From Deltaproteobacteria bacterium (GTDB lineage: Bacteria > UBA10199 > GCA-002796325 > JACPFF01), in NCBI GenBank assembly GCA_016183065.1, contig JACPFF010000012.1:29041-66463 (forward strand): 37,423 nt of DNA. Reading direction: 5' to 3'. The translations under genes were made by a program, and so were the position numbers. Numbering within the stretch: the first letter of the stretch is position 1; each line of letters starts with the position of its first letter. Below the pieces are notes generated by a model that had not been told where the DNA came from, searched no databases, and saw only the letters and a list, made by a program, of their open reading frames with translations. Of the stretch, positions 1 through 8,100 are shown piece by piece.

Positions 1-2
1 GT

Positions 3-203
3 CTCGGCGTGGAGCTCGTCAATATCGATGCCGGCGTGGTGAATTTTTACAGCTGGTGGGATGGGGAAGAGGTCCTGCTCAATTGGCAGTATGGGGAACC
101 GGCCGTGCAATTCTGGATGGACCCCGGCGAAACCTCTGCCGTGCGACGCCCACTCGGCCAGCTCTTTTACGATCTGCCGCAGCACGAGATCCAACGGCAT
201 TAG
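3..203 (+). CDS. DUF2203 family protein, C-terminal part (cut by window start)
   Basis: Only the last 66 or so codons are present, because the frame is open to the window edge. The visible segment has the DUF2203 layout: an LGVELVNIDAGVVNF stretch, then VLLNWQYGEPAVQFW, then a G-x-x-x-A-x-RRPL ending. In the family these match the 'G(I/V)E(I/L)KD-D-G-VDFP', 'LCW-LGE--I-YWH' and 'GRRPL' blocks, recalled from family knowledge. The function of DUF2203 is unknown. The usual H-x-x-x-AGFAGRRPL tail is degenerate here (DPGETSAVRRPL). The stop is 20 bp before nuoI, so co-transcription is likely. Family assignment is by motif reading only. Confidence 0.6.
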   Translation, partial: LGVELVNIDAGVVNFYSWWDGEEVLLNWQYGEPAVQFWMDPGETSAVRRPLGQLFYDLPQHEIQRH

Positions 204-223
204 ACGCGACAAGGGAGAGGGCG

Positions 224-748
224 ATGCCTGGAAGTGTATATGCCATACCGCGGCACGAGCGCTTGAGTTGGTGGGAGCGGGTCTATCTCCCGGAAATCCT
301 CCGGGGCCTCTGGATTACGTCCGTCCATCTGCTCAAAAACATCGTCCGGATCGATCGGCGGATCACCATTGAATATCCCGATGTGCAACCGACCTTTCCC
401 GTGGGGTATCGTGCGGAGCATCGACTCATGTGGCGGCCGGATGACACGCCGCGCTGTACGGCCTGCATGCTGTGCGCCACGGCCTGTCCGGCCGATTGCA
501 TCGAAATCGTGGCGGAGGATGTGGGTGACAACCGCGTCGAAAAGCGCCCGCGTATTTTTACGATCAATGAGTTGCGCTGTGTGTTTTGCGGGCTCTGTGT
601 CGAGGCGTGTCCGTGCGATGCCATTCGCATGGATACCGGCAAGTTTGAGAACTCGGCCTATACGCGGCAGGAGTTTCTCTATGACATCACGAAGCTGATG
701 CACAATCACCCGGAAGGGGCGAGTCCCTATTCCATCGCGCTCTATTAA
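224..748 (+). CDS. nuoI: NADH-quinone oxidoreductase subunit I (NuoI)
   Basis: This is the 8-iron ferredoxin-like subunit of respiratory complex I, which passes electrons through two [4Fe-4S] clusters toward the quinone site. The ATG at 224 is preceded by AAGGGAGAGG and gives 174 residues, normal for the family; the frame is open further upstream but overlaps the DUF2203 gene. Two ferredoxin motifs are intact: CTACMLCATACP and CVFCGLCVEACP. The N-terminal WWERVYLPEILRGLWIT amphipathic segment and the TFPVGYRAEHRL linker are also typical of NuoI. No other nuo gene lies next to it: the upstream neighbour is DUF2203 and the downstream neighbour is a DnaJ homologue three bases away. It is therefore separated from the usual nuoA-N cluster, at least on the right-hand side. 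Confidence 0.93.
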   Translation: MPGSVYAIPRHERLSWWERVYLPEILRGLWITSVHLLKNIVRIDRRITIEYPDVQPTFPVGYRAEHRLMWRPDDTPRCTACMLCATACPADCIEIVAEDVGDNRVEKRPRIFTINELRCVFCGLCVEACPCDAIRMDTGKFENSAYTRQEFLYDITKLMHNHPEGASPYSIALY

Positions 749-751
749 CGC

Positions 752-1723
752 ATGACCGCTGATTATTACCACATCCTTGGTGTCGCGCGGAATGCCTCTG
801 CGGAGGAGATCAAGAAGGCCTATCGGCGGCTGGCACGGCAATACCATCCCGATGTCAACAAGGGGGACAAGGGCGCTGAGGAACGATTCAAGACCATCAG
901 CGAGGCCTATGACGTCCTCTCCGATCCGAAGAAGCGGCAACAATATGATCTGCTCGGCGCCGCGTTTACGGGGAGCGGAGGGCCGGCCGGCGGTCCGGGA
1001 GGTTTTCAGTGGAGCTGGACGAGCGGGGAGCCTGGGCGGGGGCGACCGGCAGGCGGTGTTGAAGGGGAACGGGGATTTGAGGGCCTCGGCGACCTCTTTT
1101 CCGAACTCTTTGGCATGGGGGGAGTGCCACAGGGCCGCCGCACGCGACAGACCTACAGAGAGGCGGGACCGCAGGCGATACGCGGCGAGGACATTCACAG
1201 TACGGTCGAGGTCGATTTTCTCGAGGCCATCGACGGCACGATGTGTCAATTGCAACTGCAGCGCCATGGACGGCGCGAAAACATTTCCGTCAAAATCCCT
1301 CCGGGTGTGACATCGGGCCAGCAACTCCGCCTCAGTGGCAAAGGCGATGTCAGTCCCATGGGTGGGCCGCCGGGTGATCTCTACCTGCAGGTGAAGATCC
1401 GGCCGCATCCCATCTATTGGCGGGAGGGCGCGGATATCTTTGCCGAGCTGCCGATCGCGGTGTACGAGGCGGTGCTTGGTGCAGACGTCGAGGTCGACTA
1501 TCCCGGTGGACGGGCCAAGCTCAAGGTCCCGCCCGGCACGGCCTCGGGACAGAAACTCCGACTGAAAGGGAAAGGGGCGCCGCAGGTAGGTGAGCGCGCA
1601 GAGCGGGGTGATTTCTACGCCGTGATTCAGATTGTCCCTCCCAAAAAAATCTCCAAGGCCGTCCGTGAACTCGTCGAAACCTGGGCAGCCGAGCATCGGT
1701 ATGCGCCGCGGACAAAACGGTAA
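752..1723 (+). CDS. DnaJ-class co-chaperone, CbpA-like (type II Hsp40)
   Basis: A J-domain co-chaperone expected to stimulate the ATPase of DnaK-type Hsp70 and deliver substrates. Residues 1-70 form the J domain ([26 protein letters not shown] with the essential HPD, then [21 protein letters not shown]). A Gly/Phe/Gly-rich linker follows to about residue 110. The two beta-barrel C-terminal substrate domains come next, with [19 protein letters not shown] and its second-domain counterpart [18 protein letters not shown]. There are no CxxCxGxG zinc repeats, so it is a CbpA-type and not a canonical DnaJ. The 323-residue length fits. It starts 3 bp after the nuoI stop and probably shares that transcript. 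It converges on ruvC across 55 bp in which I see no clear terminator. Confidence 0.9.
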   Translation: MTADYYHILGVARNASAEEIKKAYRRLARQYHPDVNKGDKGAEERFKTISEAYDVLSDPKKRQQYDLLGAAFTGSGGPAGGPGGFQWSWTSGEPGRGRPAGGVEGERGFEGLGDLFSELFGMGGVPQGRRTRQTYREAGPQAIRGEDIHSTVEVDFLEAIDGTMCQLQLQRHGRRENISVKIPPGVTSGQQLRLSGKGDVSPMGGPPGDLYLQVKIRPHPIYWREGADIFAELPIAVYEAVLGADVEVDYPGGRAKLKVPPGTASGQKLRLKGKGAPQVGERAERGDFYAVIQIVPPKKISKAVRELVETWAAEHRYAPRTKR

Positions 1724-1778
1724 TCCCCCGGGTACGTCATACGCGTTGTAACCTCCGAGAAATACTGGGCAATATACG

Positions 1779-2270
1779 CTAATGATCACAAAATCGGTGC
1801 TGCTGCGCATGGAGCAACGCCACGGCGAGGGCGTCGGCGGCGTCTTCGGCGGCAACGGCGGGGAGCTGGAGGAGTTTGGCGGTCATATACTGGACCTGGG
1901 CCTTGGTGGCATTGCCATGGCCGACGACCGACTGTTTGACGAGCCGGGTGGAGTACTCGTGGAGCGGGAGCCCGGCTTCGGTCACGGCGAGGATTGCCAC
2001 GCCGCGCGCTTGACCGAGCTGTAACGTGCTCTTCGGGTTCTTGGCGTAGAAGAGCGATTCGATGGCGACTTCGTTCGGTTGATAGGTGGCAATGACCTCG
2101 AGCAATTGATGGTAGATATGATGCAACCGGGCGCTGTATGTGGCCGTGGTTTTGGGACGAATCACCCCGTTGTCGATATGGCGGCAGCGGGACCCGTACC
2201 CTTCAATAATCCCATAGCCGGTGATCTGGCTCCCCGGATCGATGCCGAGGATCCGGATGCCGCTTGACAC
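1779..2270 (-). CDS. ruvC: Crossover junction endodeoxyribonuclease RuvC
   Basis: This is the Holliday-junction resolvase of the RuvABC recombinational repair machinery, which cuts symmetrically across four-way junctions. The 163-residue length is standard. All four acidic catalytic positions are visible: D11 in LGIDPGSQITGYG, E71 in VAIESLFYAKNP, and D143 and D146 in AAEDAADALAVALLH. The DNA-contact segment GHGNATKAQVQ is also present. It lies 20 bp downstream of yebC on the same strand, the common yebC-ruvC order. ruvA and ruvB do not follow, because the next gene (dnaJ-like) is convergent. Confidence 0.96.
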   Translation of the reverse strand: MSSGIRILGIDPGSQITGYGIIEGYGSRCRHIDNGVIRPKTTATYSARLHHIYHQLLEVIATYQPNEVAIESLFYAKNPKSTLQLGQARGVAILAVTEAGLPLHEYSTRLVKQSVVGHGNATKAQVQYMTAKLLQLPAVAAEDAADALAVALLHAQQHRFCDH

Positions 2271-2290
2271 TCCCTGAGGGTTCGCCGGCG

Positions 2291-3040
2291 TCAGGATGCG
2301 AGTTGCTCCATTAACGCATCATCAATATCAAAATTGGCATAGACATTCTGGATGTCGTCATGATCTTCGAGGGCATTCATCAGTTTGATCATCTTTTCCG
2401 CGTCGTTTCCTTCGAGTGTGATCGTATTTTTCGGTTCCATGAGGAGTTCGGCAGAGGCGGCCGTCAATCCAGCGGCCTTGCAGGCATCTTGCACGACCTG
2501 GAAATCCGTTGCCTCGGTGACGACTTCGAAACGATCGTCGGCGTCGCGGATGTCGATGGCACCGGCCTCGAGCGCAAGGTCCATTAAACGGTCTTCGCTG
2601 ACTGCCGACTTCTCAAAGGCGATGAGACCATGGCGGTCAAACATCCACGCGACACAATGGGCTTCACCCAAGTTGCCGCCGTTCTTATTCAAGATGTGGC
2701 GGATGTCTGCGACCGTTCGATTGCGATTATCCGTGACCACCTCGATGAAAATCGCCGTGCCACCGGGGCCATAGCCTTCGAAGGAGATCTCTTCATAGGT
2801 AATCCCCTCCATTTCCCCGGTGCCCCGTTTGATGGCACGGGTGATGTTGTCCGCCGGCATATTGGCGGTCTTTGCCTTATCGACCACGGTACGGAGCCGC
2901 GGATTTGTGCTCGGATCGCCGCCCCCATGGCGGGCAGCGATTGTCAGTTCCTTGATCAGTTTCGAAAAGACTTTGCCGCGCTTTGCATCGGCAGCGCCTT
3001 TTTTCCGCTTAATTGTCGACCATTTAGAGTGACCTGACAT
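2291..3040 (-). CDS. yebC: YebC/PmpR family regulatory protein (TACO1 family)
   Basis: A YebC-type protein. Members are described as DNA-binding regulators and, more recently, as factors that help ribosomes through polyproline stretches. The start chosen is the ATG giving [20 protein letters not shown], the hallmark N-terminus. It is preceded by GGGAGGA 7 bases upstream (minus strand), whereas a start 6 codons further upstream lacks the family signature. The protein has 249 residues. Other family blocks seen are [39 protein letters not shown] and the acidic C-terminal [15 protein letters not shown]. It heads a yebC-ruvC operon and is divergent from the hypothetical gene at 3204. Confidence 0.96.
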   Translation of the reverse strand: MSGHSKWSTIKRKKGAADAKRGKVFSKLIKELTIAARHGGGDPSTNPRLRTVVDKAKTANMPADNITRAIKRGTGEMEGITYEEISFEGYGPGGTAIFIEVVTDNRNRTVADIRHILNKNGGNLGEAHCVAWMFDRHGLIAFEKSAVSEDRLMDLALEAGAIDIRDADDRFEVVTEATDFQVVQDACKAAGLTAASAELLMEPKNTITLEGNDAEKMIKLMNALEDHDDIQNVYANFDIDDALMEQLAS

Positions 3041-3203
3041 GCGTGTGTCCTCCCGCAAGTAGTTGGCCGCCCGCTAGCAAACTCCCTGGAAAAAGTAAAC
3101 AGATTCCGCGCAACTTCGGCCTGCGGACTTGCCGATACTTTGCAAGAGCGGTAGAGATGTCTCCAGCGGGAGAGGTGTCTCCATAGGAGTTTCGAGGAGT
3201 GGT

Positions 3204-4577
3204 ATGGTGGCAGACGTCAAAAAATCGGTTATTCCCCCAACGACCAAACCGATCACAGTAGCTGGAAAAGGCGCTCCGCAGGCACGTGTCCAGAAGCTTT
3301 CTGCGCCAACGCCTGCGGGAATCTATGCCGACGCGGATACGGCCAGTGGGCGCCTTTTCCGCTTTGCGGTGCAGGTGGCCCGCACATTTTTTGCCCCGAT
3401 CAGGATCGTGGTCACGGCCGTAAAGGAAGAGGTCGGCACTGGTGAGACGGGAGCAACGGACGTGGGCTTGTTCGGCGCGATGATTGATGGGGCACTGGCA
3501 TTTCTCGGGTTTCACTCTCCAGAAAATCAGAAGAAGCCAGAGGGAGATCTTGGCGATGCCGGTGCGAAGGCGGCTACAATGAGTACGCCCGTCCTCCCAT
3601 CCTCTGCGGAGACAATGGCCGGAAATATGATGGAAAACAGTGGTACGCCGATGACCGCTCTCCCGGAGTCTCCCTCGGGGCCATCCCCATCCTCCTCGTG
3701 CCTCCTCCCCTTTCTGGTGATGTGGGGGAACGAGATGCCTGCGGTCTCTGGGGGCTCGTTCCCCTCGCAGGGGAGCGCGATACGGAGTAGCGGTGGGTCC
3801 ATGCCGGTCTCTGGGGCCTATTGCGCCTCGCTGATGGACGTGCCATTTCCGGCTGTCGCGGGTCAATCGACGACATGGCCAAGAGATGCCGTGACCGCGT
3901 CGGTCACCGGCAATGTCCCTGAAATGGGACCCGTGCAGGGGCCGATGACCGCTACGGGAGCGTGGAGTGTGTGGAGTGTATTGGCCATGTTTCCAGACTT
4001 TTCCACAGCGCAAGGAGGGAGGCCTGCGAGTCCCGTCCTGACGGGACCTGCTCCGTCAGTGGAGCAAGGACCAGCGGTTCCCGATGGTGGTGATTATGCG
4101 ATCGAGATTATTCAGCGCGCCTTTGGGAGGCGTGTAGGGAGTGCGGCAAATCCTGGGGCGCGGGGAACATCGCGGCCTGGAGAGATCTCTGGCGATGCAC
4201 TTGCCTCGACCGGGGGAATGTTTCGCGGAGAGGTCCTACGCCACCATCTGCCGCATCTCACGCGATCCGGCGGTCATGCGCAGGGGATTGAGGAGCCGGT
4301 CCCGACCTTGACCGGTGCCCCCGGTGAGACAATGCCGGCGCTTCCGCTCCCCTATAGGGTTGTCGATGGGGGACCGCGTGGCACCGCGCGGGCCAGCAGC
4401 AGTGAACTCCGTGTGGCGGCCACCCTCGAGAACGCCAATGACGGAGGCCACGGTCACGGCAGCCATGGCGGGTCGTTTGCCCAGAGTGGACGCGAACAGG
4501 ACGAAGCGGATGCCAGGGATCCTTCTGCGCAATGGGAGCGTGAATTCACCGATCCCGAGATTCACTTGCCAGTGTAA
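3204..4577 (+). CDS. Hypothetical composition-biased protein (457 aa)
   Basis: I do not recognise this protein. The ATG at 3204 follows GAGGAG after 4 bases; GTG at 3207 would be equally well placed. Residues of roughly 50-75 (RLFRFAVQVARTFFAPIRIV) and 95-108 (FGAMIDGALAFLGF) are hydrophobic or amphipathic. Most of the rest is rich in Gly, Pro, Ser, Ala, Thr and Met, suggesting disorder, and a GGHGHGSHGG histidine-glycine patch lies near the C-terminus. No signal peptide or known domain is visible. Long open frames on the opposite strand overlap it, but they lack a ribosome-binding site and recognisable content. It sits between divergent yebC and tsaB (23 bp downstream). A FliK-like or adhesin-like linker role is possible but unsupported. 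Confidence 0.5.
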   Translation: MVADVKKSVIPPTTKPITVAGKGAPQARVQKLSAPTPAGIYADADTASGRLFRFAVQVARTFFAPIRIVVTAVKEEVGTGETGATDVGLFGAMIDGALAFLGFHSPENQKKPEGDLGDAGAKAATMSTPVLPSSAETMAGNMMENSGTPMTALPESPSGPSPSSSCLLPFLVMWGNEMPAVSGGSFPSQGSAIRSSGGSMPVSGAYCASLMDVPFPAVAGQSTTWPRDAVTASVTGNVPEMGPVQGPMTATGAWSVWSVLAMFPDFSTAQGGRPASPVLTGPAPSVEQGPAVPDGGDYAIEIIQRAFGRRVGSAANPGARGTSRPGEISGDALASTGGMFRGEVLRHHLPHLTRSGGHAQGIEEPVPTLTGAPGETMPALPLPYRVVDGGPRGTARASSSELRVAATLENANDGGHGHGSHGGSFAQSGREQDEADARDPSAQWEREFTDPEIHLPV

Positions 4578-4600
4578 CTGTCCTTCTTTATAGCCCGACC

Positions 4601-5323
4601 ATGTTGTTGGCGATCGACACTTCAACGTGCAGTGCCTCTGTCGCACTCTGCGAGGGGGAGCGGTGTCATGCGGAGCAATGGACCGAGGGTGGGGGCGGGC
4701 ATGGGGGAGCGCTCATCCCGCTCATCGCCGGCTGTTGTGCGATGGCAGGGATCACTGCGGCCGCACTGACCGGTGTGGCCGTGGCTGTCGGCCCGGGCGC
4801 TTTTACGGGCCTGCGTGTTGGCATTGCGACGGCACAGGCCGTGGCCATGGCCCGGCGCATCCCGCTCGTGGGGGTCTCGTCGTTGGCGGCCATGGCGCGA
4901 CACCTCGTCGGTGGAGCGCCTTCGCGGTGTGCGACCGCCATGGTGGCCGTGCCACTCGTGGCTGTGCCACTCTTTGATGCCCGTCGCGGGGAAATCTATG
5001 GGGCCGCCTATGCCGTCGCGACGGGGCATGAACTCATTCCCCCCACGCTGGCCACGCCGGACGAATTTGCGCGGCAGGTCACCCAGCTTGATGGCACGGT
5101 TTGTTGTTTCGGCGATGGATGGGTGCGCTACCAGCCGCTCATCGCCTCTGTCATCGGCCATCGATTGGTCCCGCCGGAGCCCGCGATGCACCGTCCCAGC
5201 GCACGCTTCGTGGCCGCGATTGGTGCCGCGCGACTGCAGGCGGGGGACGATGACCCTGTAGCGACCGTCTTGCCACAGTATCTACGACCGTCCTATGCCG
5301 AAAAGCAACGAGAGGGCGCATGA
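4601..5323 (+). CDS. tsaB: tRNA threonylcarbamoyladenosine biosynthesis protein TsaB
   Basis: TsaB is the scaffold partner of TsaD (with TsaE) in making t6A at position 37 of ANN-decoding tRNAs. It is an ASKHA-fold protein. The N-terminus MLLAIDTSTCSASVAL, the block VAVAVGPGAFTGLRVGIATAQ and the segment VPLVGVSSLAAMA are diagnostic. The 240-residue length is normal. A 15-bp near-perfect tandem duplication (4942-4956 and 4957-4971) gives VAVPLVAVPL just before the FDARRGEIYGAAY block. The stop overlaps the hutH start by 4 bp (ATGA), so the two are probably translationally coupled. Confidence 0.93.
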   Translation: MLLAIDTSTCSASVALCEGERCHAEQWTEGGGGHGGALIPLIAGCCAMAGITAAALTGVAVAVGPGAFTGLRVGIATAQAVAMARRIPLVGVSSLAAMARHLVGGAPSRCATAMVAVPLVAVPLFDARRGEIYGAAYAVATGHELIPPTLATPDEFARQVTQLDGTVCCFGDGWVRYQPLIASVIGHRLVPPEPAMHRPSARFVAAIGAARLQAGDDDPVATVLPQYLRPSYAEKQREGA

Positions 5324-6858
5324 CTGCAATCACGATTGATGGAGAACCGATCTCATGGACCACGCTACGTGAGCCGCTCGCGGCGCCCATTACCATCACG
5401 CTCGCGCCGGGACTCCACCAGCGGCTTGCCGCCTCTCGCGCCGTTGTCGACAAATATCTGGGTGGGGAGGCCCTGGTCTATGCCATCAATACGGGGTTTG
5501 GGATCTTTGCCCGGCAGCGCATTGCGCCCGCCCAGGTCGAAGAGTTGCAGCGCAATTTGATCGAAAGTCATGCCGCGGGTGTTGGGGACCCCTTGAGCGA
5601 TCCCGTGGTGCGACTGATGATGTTGCTCAAGCTGCAAAATCTGGCGCTCGGGTATTCCGGTGTCCGCCCGACGCTGGTCGAAACCGTGGCCGCGTGGCTC
5701 TCTGCCGACGCACTCCCCGTGATTCCCGCGCAGGGATCTGTCGGAGCGAGTGGGGACCTGGCCCCGCTGGCACACATGACGCGGACGATGATGGGCGCGG
5801 GAGAGACGCGCTATCGGGGAACGGTCGTTGGCGGAAAAGCGCTCGCACAGCAACTCCAGTTGCCGCTGTTGACATTAGGGGCCAAAGAGGGCCTTGCCAT
5901 GATCAATGGGACCCAGGCCATGGTGGCCGTGGGGGCCGCCGTGGTCGAGATGGCCGAGAATTGTCTGGCCCATGCGACGGTGGCCGGTGCCATGACGATC
6001 GAGGGCCTCTTCGGGTCGATCGTCCCCTTTGATGCGCGCCTCCATGCGGTCCGTCCCCATCCCGGGGCCATTGCGGTGGCCGAGGGAATGCGCCGGATGT
6101 TGGCCAAGAGCCAGATCGTCGCGTCGCATCGCCACTGTGCGCGTGTGCAAGACCCCTATGCGTTGCGGTGTCTCCCATCGGTGCATGGTGCCGTGCTGGA
6201 TGCCCTGCAAGGGACGCGCGACATCCTGCTGCGTGAGGCCAATAGCGCCACCGACAATCCGCTCATTTTTCTGGAGGGTGGCGCCATTCTCTCCGGGGGC
6301 AATTTTCATGGTGCGCCCGTGGCCCTGGCCATGGATCATCTGGCCATTGCGTTGGCGACGTTGGCCTCGATCAGTGAGCGACGGATTGAGCAATTGATCA
6401 ATCCGAAGGCGGGCGAGCTCCCGGTGCTTGGGTTGACGCCGAATCCCGGTCTCCATTCCGGGTTTATGGTCGCGCACACGACGGCCGCCAGCCTCGTCTC
6501 CGAATGCAAAACGCTCGCGCATCCCGCGTCGGTCGATACGATTCCCACATGGGGTGGCCAGGAGGACCACGTCAGTATGGGGATGTGGGCGGCGCGTAAG
6601 GCGCTGCGCATTGTGGAACAGGTGCAGCAAGTGATCGCGATTGAATTGCTGGCCGCGGCGCAGGCCATCGATTTGCATCCACAACGTCTTCGTGCGGGGA
6701 TTGGTGTCGAGGCGGCGTATCAGGCGCTTCGCCGGAACATCCCGGCCATGGAGCGGGATCGGTATCTTGCGCACGATCTGGCGGCCATCAATGCGCTCGT
6801 CCATGGGCGTACGGTGCGGTCCGCGGTGGAAGCCACGATCGGGCCGATCTTCACGTGA
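5320..6858 (+). CDS. hutH: Histidine ammonia-lyase (aromatic amino acid lyase family)
   Basis: Predicted to eliminate ammonia from L-histidine to give urocanate, using the self-made MIO cofactor. The MIO triad Ala-Ser-Gly is at residues 143-145 in GSVGASGDLAPLAH. Other family blocks are Y54 in YAINTGFG, QDPYALRC (about 277), NSATDNPL (308), GGNFHGAPVA (326) and HPASVDTIPT-QEDHVSMG (401-421). The 512-residue length matches HutH. In the usual 'IPTSANQEDH' block, residues 411-413 are Trp-Gly-Gly. That could alter the substrate pocket, so a tyrosine or other aromatic lyase or mutase is not excluded. No other hut gene is nearby. It overlaps tsaB by 4 bp and converges with the FlhB/SctU gene with an 8-bp stop-to-stop overlap. 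Confidence 0.85.
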   Translation: MTAITIDGEPISWTTLREPLAAPITITLAPGLHQRLAASRAVVDKYLGGEALVYAINTGFGIFARQRIAPAQVEELQRNLIESHAAGVGDPLSDPVVRLMMLLKLQNLALGYSGVRPTLVETVAAWLSADALPVIPAQGSVGASGDLAPLAHMTRTMMGAGETRYRGTVVGGKALAQQLQLPLLTLGAKEGLAMINGTQAMVAVGAAVVEMAENCLAHATVAGAMTIEGLFGSIVPFDARLHAVRPHPGAIAVAEGMRRMLAKSQIVASHRHCARVQDPYALRCLPSVHGAVLDALQGTRDILLREANSATDNPLIFLEGGAILSGGNFHGAPVALAMDHLAIALATLASISERRIEQLINPKAGELPVLGLTPNPGLHSGFMVAHTTAASLVSECKTLAHPASVDTIPTWGGQEDHVSMGMWAARKALRIVEQVQQVIAIELLAAAQAIDLHPQRLRAGIGVEAAYQALRRNIPAMERDRYLAHDLAAINALVHGRTVRSAVEATIGPIFT

Positions 6859-7936
6859 TCGGTGTGGTGCTGGTCCCCTCGCGCATCCGGTAGACAATCA
6901 ACAAGAGCTCGGCCACGGCGGTATAGAGCTCTTCCGGGATTTCATCGCCCACCTTGAGTTCGATGAGCGCCCAGGCCAGCGGGACATTCTGCATGATGGG
7001 AATGCCCATCTCGTGCGCAACGTTGCGGATCGTTTGCGCAAAAAGGCGCTCCCCTTTGAGCATGATCTGGGGCGCGGCCATGTTCTGGTCGTTGTAGGCG
7101 AGGGCGATGGCGAGTTCGGTCGGGTTGGTCACCACCATATCCGAGGCGGCGACGGCTGAACGAACGTCGCCCATGGCCAATTCGCGATGCAATTCGCGCC
7201 GTGTCTGTTTGATGAGGGGGTCGCCCTCATCCTGTTTATATTCCCGCTTCACCTCGTCTTTACTCATCCGCAATTGTTTCTTGTAGTTCCAGCGTTCGAC
7301 AAAGACATCGATAATGGCAATCACAACAAAACAGATAAAGACCCAAAAGAGAAAGGTCGTCAGGACGTCCACCGCGACCGCAGCGGCCTGTGCAGGCGTG
7401 GCCGTCATGGTTTGCAAGACCTCCCCAATCCGTCCACGGATCGTAAAAAAGGCAATGAGAAAGACGAGGAGCATTTTTGCGGCATTTTTGAGAAGTTCAA
7501 TCAGGGTTTTGACCTTGGCCATGTTCTTGACGTTCTCCACAATGTTGAGACGCTTGGCCTGCATCTTGATGGTTTCCGCAGAAAAAATGGGACCGATCTG
7601 GAGAAATCCGATGGCAAGCGCCACAAAAAGGACAATGCCGAGATAGGGTGCCATGGTCTTGGCAAAGAGATACGAGGCGGCATGGAGGTGCCGAAAGAGT
7701 TCGCGGTCCTCGATGGTGCTGCTGCGCGCCACGAGGATGGCCTGCTGGGTCACGAGGAGGAGCTGCTCGCCAATGTAGTGGAGGAGCAGGGCGACAGCGC
7801 CAAAGGCGGCGATCAGAATGACGATCGTATTCAGGTCCCGGCTCCGCGCGACTTGTCCCTTCTTGCGGGCCTCCCGGACGCGGCGTGGCGTCGCTTCTTC
7901 GGTCTTCTCCTGGGAACTCTCTTGTCCTTCGGCCAT
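6851..7936 (-). CDS. FlhB/SctU family type III export switch protein
   Basis: A membrane component of the type III export gate that switches substrate specificity. The N-terminal EKTEEATPRRVREARKKGQVARS motif is classical. Four membrane segments are visible at about 36-64, 93-117, 150-167 and 188-213. The conserved cytoplasmic linker (MSKDEVKREYKQDEGDPLIK, 224-243) and the C-terminal domain (VGDEIPEELYTAVAELLLIVYRM) are intact. The normally near-invariant autocleavage motif Asn-Pro-Thr-His is Asn-Pro-Thr-Glu here (271-274). The gene stands alone, with no flagellar or injectisome genes in the window. Sequence reading does not let me choose between flagellar FlhB and non-flagellar SctU. It is divergent from lysS across 164 bp. 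Confidence 0.88.
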   Translation of the reverse strand: MAEGQESSQEKTEEATPRRVREARKKGQVARSRDLNTIVILIAAFGAVALLLHYIGEQLLLVTQQAILVARSSTIEDRELFRHLHAASYLFAKTMAPYLGIVLFVALAIGFLQIGPIFSAETIKMQAKRLNIVENVKNMAKVKTLIELLKNAAKMLLVFLIAFFTIRGRIGEVLQTMTATPAQAAAVAVDVLTTFLFWVFICFVVIAIIDVFVERWNYKKQLRMSKDEVKREYKQDEGDPLIKQTRRELHRELAMGDVRSAVAASDMVVTNPTELAIALAYNDQNMAAPQIMLKGERLFAQTIRNVAHEMGIPIMQNVPLAWALIELKVGDEIPEELYTAVAELLLIVYRMREGTSTTPIT

Positions 7937-8100
7937 GGGACTATCCTACCACATATATCGGGAAGAGGAGACCCCAGAGTTGCCTGGAGCGATAAAGATC
8001 ACGGTAGCGTGCGCCTGTGCGGTTGCGTGCAGGACGGCGCTCGGATGCTCCTTCCGCCGGGTTTGACAATCCGTGGTCGTCCCACTACGTTGCGCCCCCT

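Noticed and set aside
200-1855. 551-codon minus-strand open frame opposite nuoI and the DnaJ-like gene
   Set aside because: Translation is rich in Arg and Pro, has no family motif and lies antisense to two well-recognised genes. High GC content keeps antisense frames open.
3024-4013. Minus-strand open frame overlapping the hypothetical gene at 3204 and the yebC start
   Set aside because: It overlaps the start of yebC and lacks a ribosome-binding site, and the sequence looks like a shadow. The plus-strand frame is longer and better placed.
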